In this document: positions 34,066 to 43,641 of the stretch, in pieces | Layout: each line of letters opens with the position of its first letter | How positions within the stretch are numbered: position 1 is the stretch's first letter | DNA from: Comamonadaceae bacterium UBA2121 | GTDB lineage: Bacteria; Pseudomonadota; Gammaproteobacteria; Burkholderiales; Burkholderiaceae_C | Direction of reading: 5' to 3' | Length of the DNA stretch: 64,000 nucleotides | NCBI GenBank assembly: GCA_002331385.1 | Contig: DCYB01000011.1 | Span: 107,168 to 171,167 of the forward strand | Position numbers and translations under genes: made by a program | The notes under the pieces: model-generated | The model's input: the letters and a program-made list of their open reading frames with translations, nothing else | What the model was told of the DNA's origin: nothing | Database searches by the model: none

Positions 34066-35031
34066 ATGACCCTCACAGAACTCAAATATATCGTCGCAGT
34101 TGCGCGGGAGAAGCACTTCGGTCGCGCCGCCGACGCATGCTATGTCTCCCAGCCCACGTTGTCCGTGGCCGTCAAAAAACTGGAAGACGAACTGGAGATA
34201 AAACTTTTCGAGCGCAGCGCTGGCGATGTATCCGTCACCCCGCTCGGTGAACAAATCGTGCGTCAGGCACAGAGCGTGCTGGAGCAGGCCGCCGCCATCA
34301 AGGAAATTGCCAAACGCGGCAAAGATCCGCTGGCTGGCGCGCTGACCCTGGGTGTGATCTACACCGTAGGCCCGTACCTCCTGCCTGAACTGGTGCGCCA
34401 CGCCATCGCACGCACACCGCAAATGCCGCTGATGCTGCAGGAAAATTTCACCGCCAAGCTGCTGGAAATGCTGCGCACCGGAGAGATCGATTGCGCCATC
34501 ATGGCCGAGCCCTTCCCGGACACCGGTCTGGCGCTGGCACCGTTGTATGACGAGCCTTTCATGGCCGCCGTTCCCGCCAGCCACCCGCTGGCAGAAAAGC
34601 CTTACGTTTCCGCCTCGGAGCTGAAGAACGAAACCATGCTGCTGCTGGGTGCAGGTCACTGCTTCCGCGATCACGTGCTGGAAGTCTGCCCTGAGTTTGC
34701 CCGCTATGCGAGCAACTCCGAAGGCATCCGTCGCACTTTTGAAGGCTCTTCGCTGGAGACCATCAAGCACATGGTGTGTGCAGGTATGGGGGTCACACTC
34801 GTGCCGCGCCTGTCGGTGCCGCGCGATGCACTCATCACCACTTCGCGCCGTCGCAAGAGCGATGATGCGCACATCCGCTACCTGCCCATCAAGGAAGAAG
34901 ATGGCAGTGGCCCACCAGTGCGCCGCGTGGTGCTGGCATGGCGTCGCAGCTTCACCCGCTATGAAGCCATCGCTGCGCTGCGCAACGCTGTCTTCGCTTG
35001 CGAACTGCCAGGCGTGACGCGCCTGTCCTGA
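34066..35031 (+). CDS. oxyR: hydrogen peroxide-sensing LysR regulator OxyR
   Basis: A 321-residue LysR-type activator. The helix-turn-helix covers about 1–60 (MTLTELKYIVAVAREKHFGR, ACYVSQPTLSVAVKKLE). The redox cysteines are Cys199 and Cys208 in GAGHCFRDHVLEVCPEF, at the same numbers as in E. coli OxyR. The oxidised disulfide form activates catalase and alkyl hydroperoxide reductase genes, none of which are in the window. In Pseudomonas aeruginosa oxyR and recG form an operon in the opposite order; here recG is upstream with a 245-bp gap, so oxyR may have its own promoter. A good terminator follows. Confidence 0.95.
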   Translation: MTLTELKYIVAVAREKHFGRAADACYVSQPTLSVAVKKLEDELEIKLFERSAGDVSVTPLGEQIVRQAQSVLEQAAAIKEIAKRGKDPLAGALTLGVIYTVGPYLLPELVRHAIARTPQMPLMLQENFTAKLLEMLRTGEIDCAIMAEPFPDTGLALAPLYDEPFMAAVPASHPLAEKPYVSASELKNETMLLLGAGHCFRDHVLEVCPEFARYASNSEGIRRTFEGSSLETIKHMVCAGMGVTLVPRLSVPRDALITTSRRRKSDDAHIRYLPIKEEDGSGPPVRRVVLAWRRSFTRYEAIAALRNAVFACELPGVTRLS

Positions 35032-35078
35032 TTGTGCGCAGGGCGTACCCTGTCGTATTTTTCTCTGAGGGAACTTTT

Positions 35079-35109
35079 AAGCGCTGGTCGGATTCGACCA
35101 GCGCTTTTT
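35079..35109 (+). terminator. intrinsic terminator after oxyR
   Basis: AAGCGCTGGTCG (35079–35090), loop GATT, CGACCAGCGCTT (35095–35106), followed by more T: a perfect 12-bp stem and T-run 47 bp after the oxyR stop. Confidence 0.93.
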
Positions 35110-35343
35110 CGTTTTGGACGGCGAGGGGCAGGGCCTCCACAGACCGCACAGGTAGCCACCGACTTGGTCGTGAAGATACGGGGACATGCCATGTCTGTAC
35201 TCAAGAACAACTCAATTGGCGTATAAACGGTGCGCCCTGTATGGGCAAACTCTCGATAAGACCACAATTTGCATGCATGTTGCAATTGTTTGCAATTTGA
35301 TCTTATTCTTTAATTCAGATATTCGCTCTCAATTTGTTGTTGC
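35110..35343 (+). other. AT-rich leader upstream of ubiA
   Basis: The 234-bp spacer turns AT-rich in its last 90 bp and holds repeated TTGCAATT/TTTGCAATTT words around 35280–35300. It presumably contains the ubiA promoter, but I cannot place boxes with confidence. No Shine-Dalgarno sequence is obvious before the ubiA ATG. Confidence 0.35.
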
Positions 35344-36216
35344 ATGTCCGCCGTAGTTCCCCGTTCGCGTCTCTCCCTGTACCTCGACCTGATCCGCTGG
35401 AATCGCCCGGCTGGGTGGCTGGTGCTGGTGTGGCCGACGCTGGTGGCGTTGTGGGTGGCAGCAGACGGATTTCCCGGCTGGCATTTGCTGCTGGTGTTCG
35501 TGGTGGGAACGGTGCTGATGCGCAGCGCGGGCTGCTGTATCAACGACATCGCGGATCGCGACTTTGATTTGCACGTCAAGCGCACCAAGGCCCGCCCGAT
35601 CACCAGCGGCCAGGTGTCGGTGCGAGAGGCGGCGCTGCTGGGCGCGGCGTTGGCACTGGTGTCGCTGGGGTTGGTGCTGACGACGCGCTGGGAGGCCGTT
35701 GCCTGGTCGGTGCCGGCGGTGCTGTTCACCATCCTGTACCCGTTCACCAAGCGTTTTTTCTCAATGCCACAGGCTTTTCTGGGTATTGCATTCAATTTCG
35801 GCATTGTTATTGCGTTTGCAGCGGTCATCGGCAATGTACCTTTGACGGCATGGTTGCTCTGGCTTGCAAATATGTTCATGGTTTTGGCCTATGACACTGA
35901 ATATGCAATGGTCGATCGCGATGACGATTTGAAGATCGGCATGAAGACTTCCGCTATCACCCTGGGACGCTTCGACGTGGTGGCGATCATGCTGTTTTTT
36001 GCCCTGTGCTGGGGGCTGACGGCGGTGGCGATCGCTCCCTCTCAACTGGGTTGGCCGTTCTGGCTGGGCATGGGGGTGGCAGCGGCGCAGATGGTGTGGC
36101 ATTACACGCTGATTCGCCAGCGTACGCGCGAAGGCTGCTTTGTCGCTTTCAGCAAAAGCCACTGGATAGGCGTGGCGATTTTCGCCGGCGTAGCGTTGGG
36201 GTTTGCAATGCGATGA
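35344..36216 (+). CDS. ubiA: 4-hydroxybenzoate polyprenyltransferase
   Basis: A 290-residue inner-membrane prenyltransferase that attaches the polyprenyl tail to 4-hydroxybenzoate in ubiquinone synthesis. About eight to nine helices. The two Asp-rich prenyl-diphosphate sites are NDIADRDFDLHVKRTKARP (about residue 66) and DTEYAMVDRDDDLKIGMKTS (about residue 183). The patch from about 35760 to 35940 uses more A/T-ending codons than its surroundings. It lies 21 bp before the next gene, so the two may be co-transcribed. Confidence 0.96.
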   Translation: MSAVVPRSRLSLYLDLIRWNRPAGWLVLVWPTLVALWVAADGFPGWHLLLVFVVGTVLMRSAGCCINDIADRDFDLHVKRTKARPITSGQVSVREAALLGAALALVSLGLVLTTRWEAVAWSVPAVLFTILYPFTKRFFSMPQAFLGIAFNFGIVIAFAAVIGNVPLTAWLLWLANMFMVLAYDTEYAMVDRDDDLKIGMKTSAITLGRFDVVAIMLFFALCWGLTAVAIAPSQLGWPFWLGMGVAAAQMVWHYTLIRQRTREGCFVAFSKSHWIGVAIFAGVALGFAMR

Positions 36217-36237
36217 GGTGCCCTGATATACAAACCC

Positions 36238-37140
36238 ATGTCTTCCGCAAGCCCCTTTTCTTCGACTGATCAACTCGCAGCCGCCGCTGGTCTGGCGTCG
36301 CTTCGCCCATCGGCGCGCATGCCGGTGCTGTTCCTCGGGCACGGCAGCCCGATGAATGCGATCGAGGACAACGCATACCGCCGCTCCTGGCAGCGATTGG
36401 GGGAGCGTATCGAGCGATCGTTCGGCAAGCCGCAGTTGATCCTGTGCATTTCGGCGCACTGGCTGACACGCTCCGATTGGGCGATCACGGGGATGGACAG
36501 GCCGCGCACGATCCACGATTTCGGCGGCTTCCCTGAGGAGCTGTTCGCGCAGCAATATCCTGCGCCGGGCGCACCGGCGGTTGCCGACGAACTCGCCCAG
36601 CGCCTGAACCGACCCGTGCAGGACCAGCCGGTCATCGTGGACGCCACCGAATGGGGGCTGGACCACGGCACGTGGAGCGTCATCCAGCCCATGTTCCCGC
36701 GTGCGGACATTCCTGTGGTGCAACTGAGCCTGGTGTATGAGCGCTCGCCCGCATCCCATTTCGCTCTGGGCCAGCAATTGCGTGGGCTGCGCGAGCAGGG
36801 CGTGCTGATCGTGGGCAGCGGCAATATCGTGCACAACCTGCGCGCGTTGCAACACACCAGTTCACCGCAACAGACCTATGACTGGGCGCAGGCGTTCGAT
36901 GCGCATGTGACGGGGCTGATCCAGCAGGGCGATCTGCAAGGGCTGACGCGCTTTCAGGAACTGGGGCAGGTGGCCCGATTGGCGCACCCCACGTTCGACC
37001 ACTATCTGCCGTTGCTGCACGCAGCAGGCGCGGTGCATGCGGGCGAGTCGCCGCAGTTCTTCAACGATGACTACCAGATGGCGGCCATTTCGATGCGTTC
37101 CGTCATGTGGGGCGATTCAGCATCAGTGGTTTCTGAATGA
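36238..37140 (+). CDS. DODA-type extradiol aromatic ring-opening dioxygenase
   Basis: A 300-residue protein of the LigB/YgiD family (4,5-DOPA-extradiol-dioxygenase-like). Metal-ligand histidines are visible in FLGHGSPMNAI, CISAHWLTR, EWGLDHGTW and GSGNIVHNLR. The first 28 residues are a variable Ser/Ala-rich extension, so the true start may be at the later ATG giving MPVLFLGHG (36319). The natural substrate of bacterial YgiD-like enzymes is usually unknown. It is separated by 21 bp from ubiA. Confidence 0.9.
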   Translation: MSSASPFSSTDQLAAAAGLASLRPSARMPVLFLGHGSPMNAIEDNAYRRSWQRLGERIERSFGKPQLILCISAHWLTRSDWAITGMDRPRTIHDFGGFPEELFAQQYPAPGAPAVADELAQRLNRPVQDQPVIVDATEWGLDHGTWSVIQPMFPRADIPVVQLSLVYERSPASHFALGQQLRGLREQGVLIVGSGNIVHNLRALQHTSSPQQTYDWAQAFDAHVTGLIQQGDLQGLTRFQELGQVARLAHPTFDHYLPLLHAAGAVHAGESPQFFNDDYQMAAISMRSVMWGDSASVVSE

Positions 37141-37228
37141 AAGTTATTACTTTCGATTGTCGATATTGAATTGTTTAACGCTATATCGCGTTTATCGTTC
37201 TGGGTCGTTCACCGACAGGAGTGATGTG

Positions 37229-37870
37229 ATGAACCAGAATGTGATCGTGATGAGCTTTGCCGATGAGAGCCGTGCTTTCCGGGCGCTGGCCGAGCTCAAG
37301 GCTGCGGCTGCCGCAGGCGACATGCAGTTGCAGACAGCAGCCGTGGTGCAGCGTTCCGTGGAGGGCACGTTCAGCGTGCGCAATGACGAAGCGGACGACA
37401 TGGCGTTGGCCACACGAAGTGGAACCCTATTGGGTTCGGTGCTCGGGTTGCTGGCAGGCCCGCTGGGGATGTTGTTGGGTGGCGGCTATGGAGAGTTGTT
37501 CGGCCACTCTGGCAGCAAGGACGCAGCGCAGGGCCGCATCAGCGTCGTGGACCAGATGATGCAAGCCATGCCGCCGGGCTCGACGTCGCTGATTGCCACG
37601 GCAGGCGAAAAATCTCCGGACGTACTGGATGCGTTGGCGCGCCAATTGAGCGGCGTGGTGCTGCGCCGTCCGCACGCGGTGGTGCAGGAAGAAATCAGTG
37701 CCGCCGAAGAGGCTTCCGACGCGGCGGCGCGCGAGGTGCGCCGCATTCTGCGCGACAAGAAAAGCGCACAGTGGCACAACCAGTTCGACAACTGGAAAGA
37801 GGAAATCGACGAGTCGCTGGCGCGGCTGGAGTCGAATATTTGCGACGCGTTTGGCCGGGGCGTTGCTTGA
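37229..37870 (+). CDS. DUF1269-like membrane-associated protein
   Basis: A 213-residue protein. The N-terminal 65 residues resemble the ferredoxin-like DUF1269 unit (VIVMSFADESRAFRALAELK). A glycine-zipper hydrophobic hairpin follows (SGTLLGSVLGLLAGPLGMLLGGGYGELFG, about 70–98). The second half is a soluble helical tail ending in a coiled-coil-like stretch with many Glu and Arg. AGGAG lies 7 nt before the ATG at 37229. The upstream 88 bp are AT-rich. Such proteins are often stress-associated; I cannot assign a function. Confidence 0.7.
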   Translation: MNQNVIVMSFADESRAFRALAELKAAAAAGDMQLQTAAVVQRSVEGTFSVRNDEADDMALATRSGTLLGSVLGLLAGPLGMLLGGGYGELFGHSGSKDAAQGRISVVDQMMQAMPPGSTSLIATAGEKSPDVLDALARQLSGVVLRRPHAVVQEEISAAEEASDAAAREVRRILRDKKSAQWHNQFDNWKEEIDESLARLESNICDAFGRGVA

Positions 37871-37890
37871 CGCGTGACGCCTGAAATCAG

Positions 37891-37913
37891 AAGGCAGCGC
37901 GTGGCGCCGCCTT
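37891..37913. terminator. hairpin between convergent genes
   Basis: AAGGCAGCGC (37891–37900), loop GTG, GCGCCGCCTT (37904–37913): a 10-bp stem with one A·C mismatch between the DUF1269-like gene and proC. No T-run, so moderate support only. Confidence 0.45.
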
Positions 37914-37968
37914 GCCTGTCGCGCGTTCTTCAGCCGCGATCCTGAACAGTGATTCTGAGCTTTGATCT

Positions 37969-38808
<840 letters not shown>

Positions 38809-38881
38809 GGTGGATTCTTTGAATGGGTTGGCGCTTGAAAAGCGTTGTCGGGAACGACTATACCGCCGCTAACATAGTGAA

Positions 38882-40195
38882 TTATTCGGAAGGGCAGCCA
38901 GGGTTTTCCACCAGCGCGATGAATTGCGTTACCTCGGCAGGATTGAAGTTGTTGTCGCTGACCAGCACCAGTACGCGCTCGCCGGTGGTCAGCGGTGCGC
39001 CCCAGGTCATGCCTTCGATGTTGTCCACGCTGCGCAGGCCGATGTGCGCGAAGTCCAGCACGAGTTGCTTTTCCACTGTGCGGTACTGGCCGGGAAGCAG
39101 GCGTTCCATGAGCAGGGTGTCGGAGGCGGCATCCGCTCCCAGGGACACGCGATACAGACGCGCGCCCCATCCTTGCTCCAGTGAGAAGGAGCGCTCCAGC
39201 ACCAGCAGGTGATCCGGCCCGTCGGCCAGGATGTCGCTCACGCCATTCACGGCACGATCGGGCAGCAGCGTCAGCGTGTCTGGCAGGGCGTCCACGGGAT
39301 AGGCGAATTGGCGCACGGGTGCACCGCTTGCCGCATCCAGGGCGGTGATGCGCACGGGCGCGCCGGCTCGCCCGGGTGAGGGCATGGGGCCGTCCTGATG
39401 CAGTGCGCCTTCCATGGAAATCCACAAAATGCGGCCATCGTCACTGAACGTCATGCCTTCAAGCGTGAAAGCGCTGCGCGGCCCATGGCGCGGCCCGGTG
39501 CTGTCGGTCGATTTCTGGAGCATGGCGGGAAGCGTCCATTGCCGCAGCCAGCGACCGGTGCGGGTGCTTTCATTCAACTCCGGGCCGAAGCCGCGCCGGA
39601 AGTCGCTCTCGCTGGTCCACAAAAGTGATTGGCCGGAGGGTGTCAGGCGCAGGGCTTCGGGGTCGGGAACGGCAATGCTTGGTTGCGCCGACTGCTGGTT
39701 GGCGTAGGGGCGCTGTGCCGGGCTCCACAGGGCGTGCATGCCGGTGAGCCAGACGGAATGCATTCCACTGGCGTCGTAGTGCATGCGCGCGGTATAGAAG
39801 CGTGCCGGCCCATGTACGGAACGGTCGTCACTGATGAGCAGGTATTCATCGCGCTGTGCATCGAACTCCACGGACGACAAGCCACCCACCAGAACGCCGC
39901 CGTAGCGCGCCTCCACATCCCAGCGCACTTCGCCCAGAAGCCGAAAGCGCGGCGTTGCATGTGGAGCGCTAGCGCTTGCCTCGCAGCGGTTGGCACTGCC
40001 GATGTGGGTTTTCACATCGCTCAAAGCAAGCATATTTCCATGCCCTGGCGACTGGCAGGCCACGAGCATGTATGCCGTCAAACCAGTTCCTACGCGGAGC
40101 AACCAGCGTCCGGTCAATCCGCGCCAATGGGGATGGTGAGCAATGTCAGTGGTTCGATTCTTGAAAGTGATCACGTACTTTTGTGAGTTGGTCAA
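38882..40195 (-). CDS. esterase-like activity of phytase family lipoprotein
   Basis: A protein of up to 437 residues matching the phytase-like beta-propeller family. Visible are GEVRWDVEARYGGVLVGGLSS, DEYLLISDDRS, NESTRTGRW, FTLEGMTFSDDGRILWISMEG and DNIEGMTWGAPL, with acidic loops expected for a calcium-dependent propeller. A lipobox-like YMLVAC-Q at about residue 47 indicates a lipoprotein or membrane-anchored periplasmic protein. The 5' start is TTG at 40195; a later GTG or TTG start is equally possible, since no Shine-Dalgarno sequence decides it. Substrate unknown. Confidence 0.78.
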   Translation of the reverse strand: MTNSQKYVITFKNRTTDIAHHPHWRGLTGRWLLRVGTGLTAYMLVACQSPGHGNMLALSDVKTHIGSANRCEASASAPHATPRFRLLGEVRWDVEARYGGVLVGGLSSVEFDAQRDEYLLISDDRSVHGPARFYTARMHYDASGMHSVWLTGMHALWSPAQRPYANQQSAQPSIAVPDPEALRLTPSGQSLLWTSESDFRRGFGPELNESTRTGRWLRQWTLPAMLQKSTDSTGPRHGPRSAFTLEGMTFSDDGRILWISMEGALHQDGPMPSPGRAGAPVRITALDAASGAPVRQFAYPVDALPDTLTLLPDRAVNGVSDILADGPDHLLVLERSFSLEQGWGARLYRVSLGADAASDTLLMERLLPGQYRTVEKQLVLDFAHIGLRSVDNIEGMTWGAPLTTGERVLVLVSDNNFNPAEVTQFIALVENPGCPSE

Positions 40196-40370
40196 GGGAT
40201 GAATTGTTCACATTGTCACTGTGCCATTCGTAACATCCGATGGGTACCATGCGCTCGGTGGTTGGCCTGCCAGATGTTGGCGCACGTTTGACGGATGCGC
40301 GCACTCAGTACTCATGAGCAGTGCGCAAGCAGGCAGACCAAGACGAGTCAATTGTTCGAAAGGAAGCGAC

Positions 40371-41069
40371 ATGGCATCCAACATGAAAAAATGGTCCGCC
40401 GAATTCATCGGCACGTTCTGGCTGACACTGGGCGGCTGCGGCAGCGCGGTGCTGGCAGCTGCTTTTCCCAACGTGGGCATCGGCCTGTTGGGCGTGGCAT
40501 TCGCTTTCGGCCTGACGGTGGTGACGGGGGCCTACGCGCTGGGTCCGATTTCGGGCGGTCACTTCAATCCTGCCGTTTCCGTGGGCCTGATGATTGGCGG
40601 TCGCTTCAAGGCGTCCGAGTTGCCCGGCTACGTCATCGCTCAGGTGCTGGGTGCGATTGCTGCTGGCGCTGTGCTGTACGTGATTGCGACCGGCAAGGCC
40701 GGTGCCGACATCGGCGGCTTCGCCACCAACGGTTATGGCGAGCACTCGCCAGGTGGCTATTCCATGGTCGCGGCGCTGGTGACGGAAGTCGTGATGACCG
40801 CGATTTTCGTCATCGTGATTCTGGGTGCCACCGCCAAGCGCGCGGCTGGCGGATTTGCCGGTCTGGCCATTGGTCTGTGCCTGACGCTGATTCACCTGAT
40901 CTCGATCCCCGTCACCAACACTTCCGTGAACCCGGCGCGCAGCACTGGTGTGGCGATCTTCGGCCCGTCGATTGCGATGTCGCAACTGTGGTTCTTCTGG
41001 GTCATGCCGATTGTTGGCGCGATCATCGGCGCCGTGATCTACAAGGCACTGCTGGCTGACGACGAGTGA
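40371..41069 (+). CDS. aqpZ: aquaporin Z
   Basis: A 232-residue MIP-family channel with six helices and two half-helix NPA motifs: GGHFNPAVSVG (NPA at about 66–68) and NTSVNPARSTG (187–189). The second NPA is followed by Arg190 of the selectivity filter. It lacks the insertions and Asp typical of glycerol facilitators (GlpF), so water is the likelier substrate despite its place beside glpK. AAGGA precedes the ATG at 40371. A strong terminator follows. Confidence 0.93.
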   Translation: MASNMKKWSAEFIGTFWLTLGGCGSAVLAAAFPNVGIGLLGVAFAFGLTVVTGAYALGPISGGHFNPAVSVGLMIGGRFKASELPGYVIAQVLGAIAAGAVLYVIATGKAGADIGGFATNGYGEHSPGGYSMVAALVTEVVMTAIFVIVILGATAKRAAGGFAGLAIGLCLTLIHLISIPVTNTSVNPARSTGVAIFGPSIAMSQLWFFWVMPIVGAIIGAVIYKALLADDE

Positions 41070-41112
41070 TCACAAGATGATCTGACGGCTCGTTGAGCGC
41101 TCTGCAAACAAC

Positions 41113-41146
41113 AAGAGACGGCCACCGGAAGGTGGTCGTCTCTTTT
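41113..41146 (+). terminator. intrinsic terminator after aqpZ
   Basis: AAGAGACGGCCACC (41113–41126), loop GGAA, GGTGGTCGTCTCTT (41131–41144) and further T: a 14-bp stem with one G·T pair. It can also serve the convergent glpK, since the minus-strand side is followed by a T-rich stretch. Confidence 0.93.
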
Positions 41147-41194
41147 GCTTTGGTACGAGTGATGTCGATCGGGCGCGGGTCTGCGGGCGCGAAA

Positions 41195-42691
41195 TCAATC
41201 TGCCGTTGTCTGTCGCACGGCGTGCTCCCATTGCTGCATGAGTTCGCCTGCGCGCTGGCGGCTCATCGTGGGCATGAACTGGCGTTCCGCCTTCCACAGC
41301 GCAGACAACTCGTCCGTGCCCTGGTACATGCCGCAGGACAGACCTGCGAGATAGGCCGCGCCCAGCGCGGTCGTCTCCACACAGGCTGGACGCACGACGG
41401 GAATGCCCAGCAGGTCGGCCTGGAATTGCATGAGGAGATTGTTCACGCTGGCGCCGCCGTCAACGCGCAATTCGGTGACGGGTGCGCCACCGGCGGCCAC
41501 TGCATCGCGGCTCATGGCCTGCAGCAGGGCGGCGCTCTGGTAGGCGATGGATTCCAGCGCCGCACGCGCGATGTGGGCGATGGTCGTGCCGCGCGTCAGC
41601 CCGGTGATGGTGCCGCGCGCATCGGGCTTCCAATAGGGCGCACCCAACCCGGTGAAGGCGGGCACCAGCAGCACGCCGCCGCTGTCGGGAACGCTTTCGG
41701 CCAGTGACTGCACTTCGCCGCTGCTTTCAATCGCACGCAGTCCATCGCGCAGCCACTGCACCACGGCGCCGCCGACGAACACGCTGCCCTCCATGGCGAA
41801 CTCGGGCCGCGTGTGGGTCTGCGCCGCGCTGGTGGTGAGCAGCCCGTTGTGGGACGTCTGGAAGTTGTGCCCCGTGTGCATGAGCATGAAGCAGCCCGTG
41901 CCATAGGTGTTCTTGGCCATGCCAGCGTGGAAGCAGGCCTGACCGAAGAGGGCGCTTTGCTGATCGCCCGCGACGCCGCCGATGGCGATTTCTGCGCCCA
42001 GCAGGTCCGCACTGGTCTGGCCGAATGCCGCGCTCGATGGCAGCACTTCGGGCATCAGCGAATGGGGAATGTTCAGGCCCGCCAGCAGCTCTTCGTCCCA
42101 TTCATTCGTGTGTACGTTGAACAGCATGGTGCGCGATGCATTGCTCACGTCGGTGACGTGGCGCTTGCCCTGCGTGAGCTGCCAGATCAGCCAGGTGTCG
42201 ACGGTGCCGAACGCCAACTCGCCACGCTCTGCCTGCGCGCGCGCGCCGGGCACATTGTCCAGCAGCCATTGCAGCTTGGTGCCGGAGAAATAGGCGTCGA
42301 TCAGCAGACCGGTCTTGGCCTGGATCGTGTCTGCCATGCCGCGCTCGCGCAGTGCGGCGCACAGCGGTTCGGCGCGGCGGTCTTGCCAGACGAGGGCGTT
42401 GTGGATCGGCGCGCCGGTGCTCCGGTTCCAAAGGACGGTGGTTTCGCGCTGGTTGGTGATGCCGATGGAGGCGATCTCGCTGGCCGATATGCCGGCTTTG
42501 CGCAGCGCTTCTTGCGCTGTGGCCAGTTGCGAGTTCCAGATCTCGATGGGGCTGTGCTCGACCCAGCCCGGACGGGGATAGATTTGCGGCAACTCGCGCT
42601 GCGCAAGCGCGACGATCTGGCCTTTGCGGTCAAACACGATGCTGCGCGAGCTGGACGTGCCCTGATCAAGGGCGAGAAGGTATTGGGGCAT
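41195..42691 (-). CDS. glpK: glycerol kinase
   Basis: A 498-residue FGGY-family kinase making glycerol 3-phosphate. LALDQGTSSSRSIVFD at the start, TNQRETTVLWNRSTGAPIHNALVWQDRR, GTVDTWLIWQLT, the GVAGDQQSALFGQ ATP region and YGTGCFMLMHTG are all present, and GGASVNNLLMQFQADLLG is near the C-terminus. It is 34 bp downstream of glpR on the same strand, so the two are likely co-transcribed and under GlpR control. The glpD partner lies 11 kb away, beyond the dioxygenase/ABC cassette. Confidence 0.97.
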   Translation of the reverse strand: MPQYLLALDQGTSSSRSIVFDRKGQIVALAQRELPQIYPRPGWVEHSPIEIWNSQLATAQEALRKAGISASEIASIGITNQRETTVLWNRSTGAPIHNALVWQDRRAEPLCAALRERGMADTIQAKTGLLIDAYFSGTKLQWLLDNVPGARAQAERGELAFGTVDTWLIWQLTQGKRHVTDVSNASRTMLFNVHTNEWDEELLAGLNIPHSLMPEVLPSSAAFGQTSADLLGAEIAIGGVAGDQQSALFGQACFHAGMAKNTYGTGCFMLMHTGHNFQTSHNGLLTTSAAQTHTRPEFAMEGSVFVGGAVVQWLRDGLRAIESSGEVQSLAESVPDSGGVLLVPAFTGLGAPYWKPDARGTITGLTRGTTIAHIARAALESIAYQSAALLQAMSRDAVAAGGAPVTELRVDGGASVNNLLMQFQADLLGIPVVRPACVETTALGAAYLAGLSCGMYQGTDELSALWKAERQFMPTMSRQRAGELMQQWEHAVRQTTAD

Positions 42692-42725
42692 GCTGGGCTA
42701 GCTCAAAAATGGGTTCAACGAAGGT

Positions 42726-43490
42726 TCAGGACGCGATCACGCATTGCACTCCGGCCTCCTGCAACAGCGTCGCATATGGCGGCGGTGGCGCGGCATTGGT
42801 GTAGAGCACGTCGATCTGGTCGAGCCGGGCCAGCTCGATCATCGCGCGACGGTCGAACTTGCTGTGGTCGGCCGCCAGCCAGACTTCGCGCGATTGCGCA
42901 ATGATGGTCTGCGCCACCTTCACCTCGCGTAGATCGTAATCGCGCAAGGTGCCGTCCTGCTCGATGCCGGAGATGCCGATCACGGCAAGGTCGACGCGGA
43001 ACTGGCGAATGAAATCCACCGTGGTTTCCCCCACGATCCCGTGATCGCGCGAGCGCACCACACCGCCCGCCACCAGCACCTCGCAATCGGCACTGTCCGC
43101 CAATATCGCCGCCACGTTCAGATTGTTGGTGATCACGCGCAAGCCACGGTGGCGCACCAATTCGCGCGCGATCGCCTCTGTCGTGGTGCCGATGTTGAGG
43201 ATCAGCGAACACCCGTCGGGCACCGCCTTCGCCACCTCGCGCGCGATGGCGCGTTTGGCATCTTCGTTGAGCAATTGCCGTTGAAGGTAGGCGATGTTCT
43301 CGGTCGTGGACGACGGCAGGCGCACGCCACCGTGGTAGCGCGACAGAACGCCTTGTTCGGCAAGTTGTTTGACGTCTCTGCGAACGGTTTGCACGGTCAC
43401 GCCCAGTCGATCGGCAAGTGCCTCGACCGACATGGAGCCCTGACGCCGCACTTCGCCGACCAATTGGTCCAAGCGGGGATTTGCACTCAT
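42726..43490 (-). CDS. glpR: DeoR-family repressor, probable GlpR
   Basis: A 254-residue DeoR-family regulator. The helix-turn-helix is VEALADRLGVTVQTVRRDVKQLAEQG (about 23–48), followed by SRYHGGVRLPSS. The sugar-phosphate-sensing domain has LILNIGTTTEAIAREL, TNNLNVAAIL, VAGGVVRSRDHGIVG and LAADHSKFDRRAM. In known GlpR the ligand is glycerol 3-phosphate. The gene is divergent from the dioxygenase/ABC cassette across 151 bp containing three AAAACG(A/C)A words. It may therefore control both directions; this is inference. Confidence 0.88.
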   Translation of the reverse strand: MSANPRLDQLVGEVRRQGSMSVEALADRLGVTVQTVRRDVKQLAEQGVLSRYHGGVRLPSSTTENIAYLQRQLLNEDAKRAIAREVAKAVPDGCSLILNIGTTTEAIARELVRHRGLRVITNNLNVAAILADSADCEVLVAGGVVRSRDHGIVGETTVDFIRQFRVDLAVIGISGIEQDGTLRDYDLREVKVAQTIIAQSREVWLAADHSKFDRRAMIELARLDQIDVLYTNAAPPPPYATLLQEAGVQCVIAS

Positions 43491-43512
43491 GGCTGCGCAG
43501 CCTAAAGGAAAA

Positions 43513-43575
43513 AAAACGAATAAAACCTAGGGATAACCATAGGCGAAAAAGATACAAAAACGCAATCAAAACGAA
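43513..43575. promoter_or_regulatory. candidate DeoR/GlpR operator array
   Basis: AAAACGAA at 43513–43520, AAAACGCA at 43557–43564 and AAAACGAA at 43568–43575 lie in the very A-rich spacer between glpR and the dioxygenase gene. Spacings are 44 and 11 bp, whole multiples of one helical turn, as expected for repressor sites on one DNA face. DeoR-family operators commonly contain TTTCGTTT-like words, here on the opposite strand. Confidence 0.5.
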
Positions 43576-43641
43576 CAAAATAGAAAAAAAGATGATCGTT
43601 GACGATTGTGCTTGCGAATAGCGAGCAGTTTGGATGGAGAC

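Noticed and set aside
35191..35226. Short 11-codon frame (MSVLKNNSIGV) before ubiA
   Set aside because: No ribosome site, no conserved feature, and nothing suggesting a leader-peptide function.
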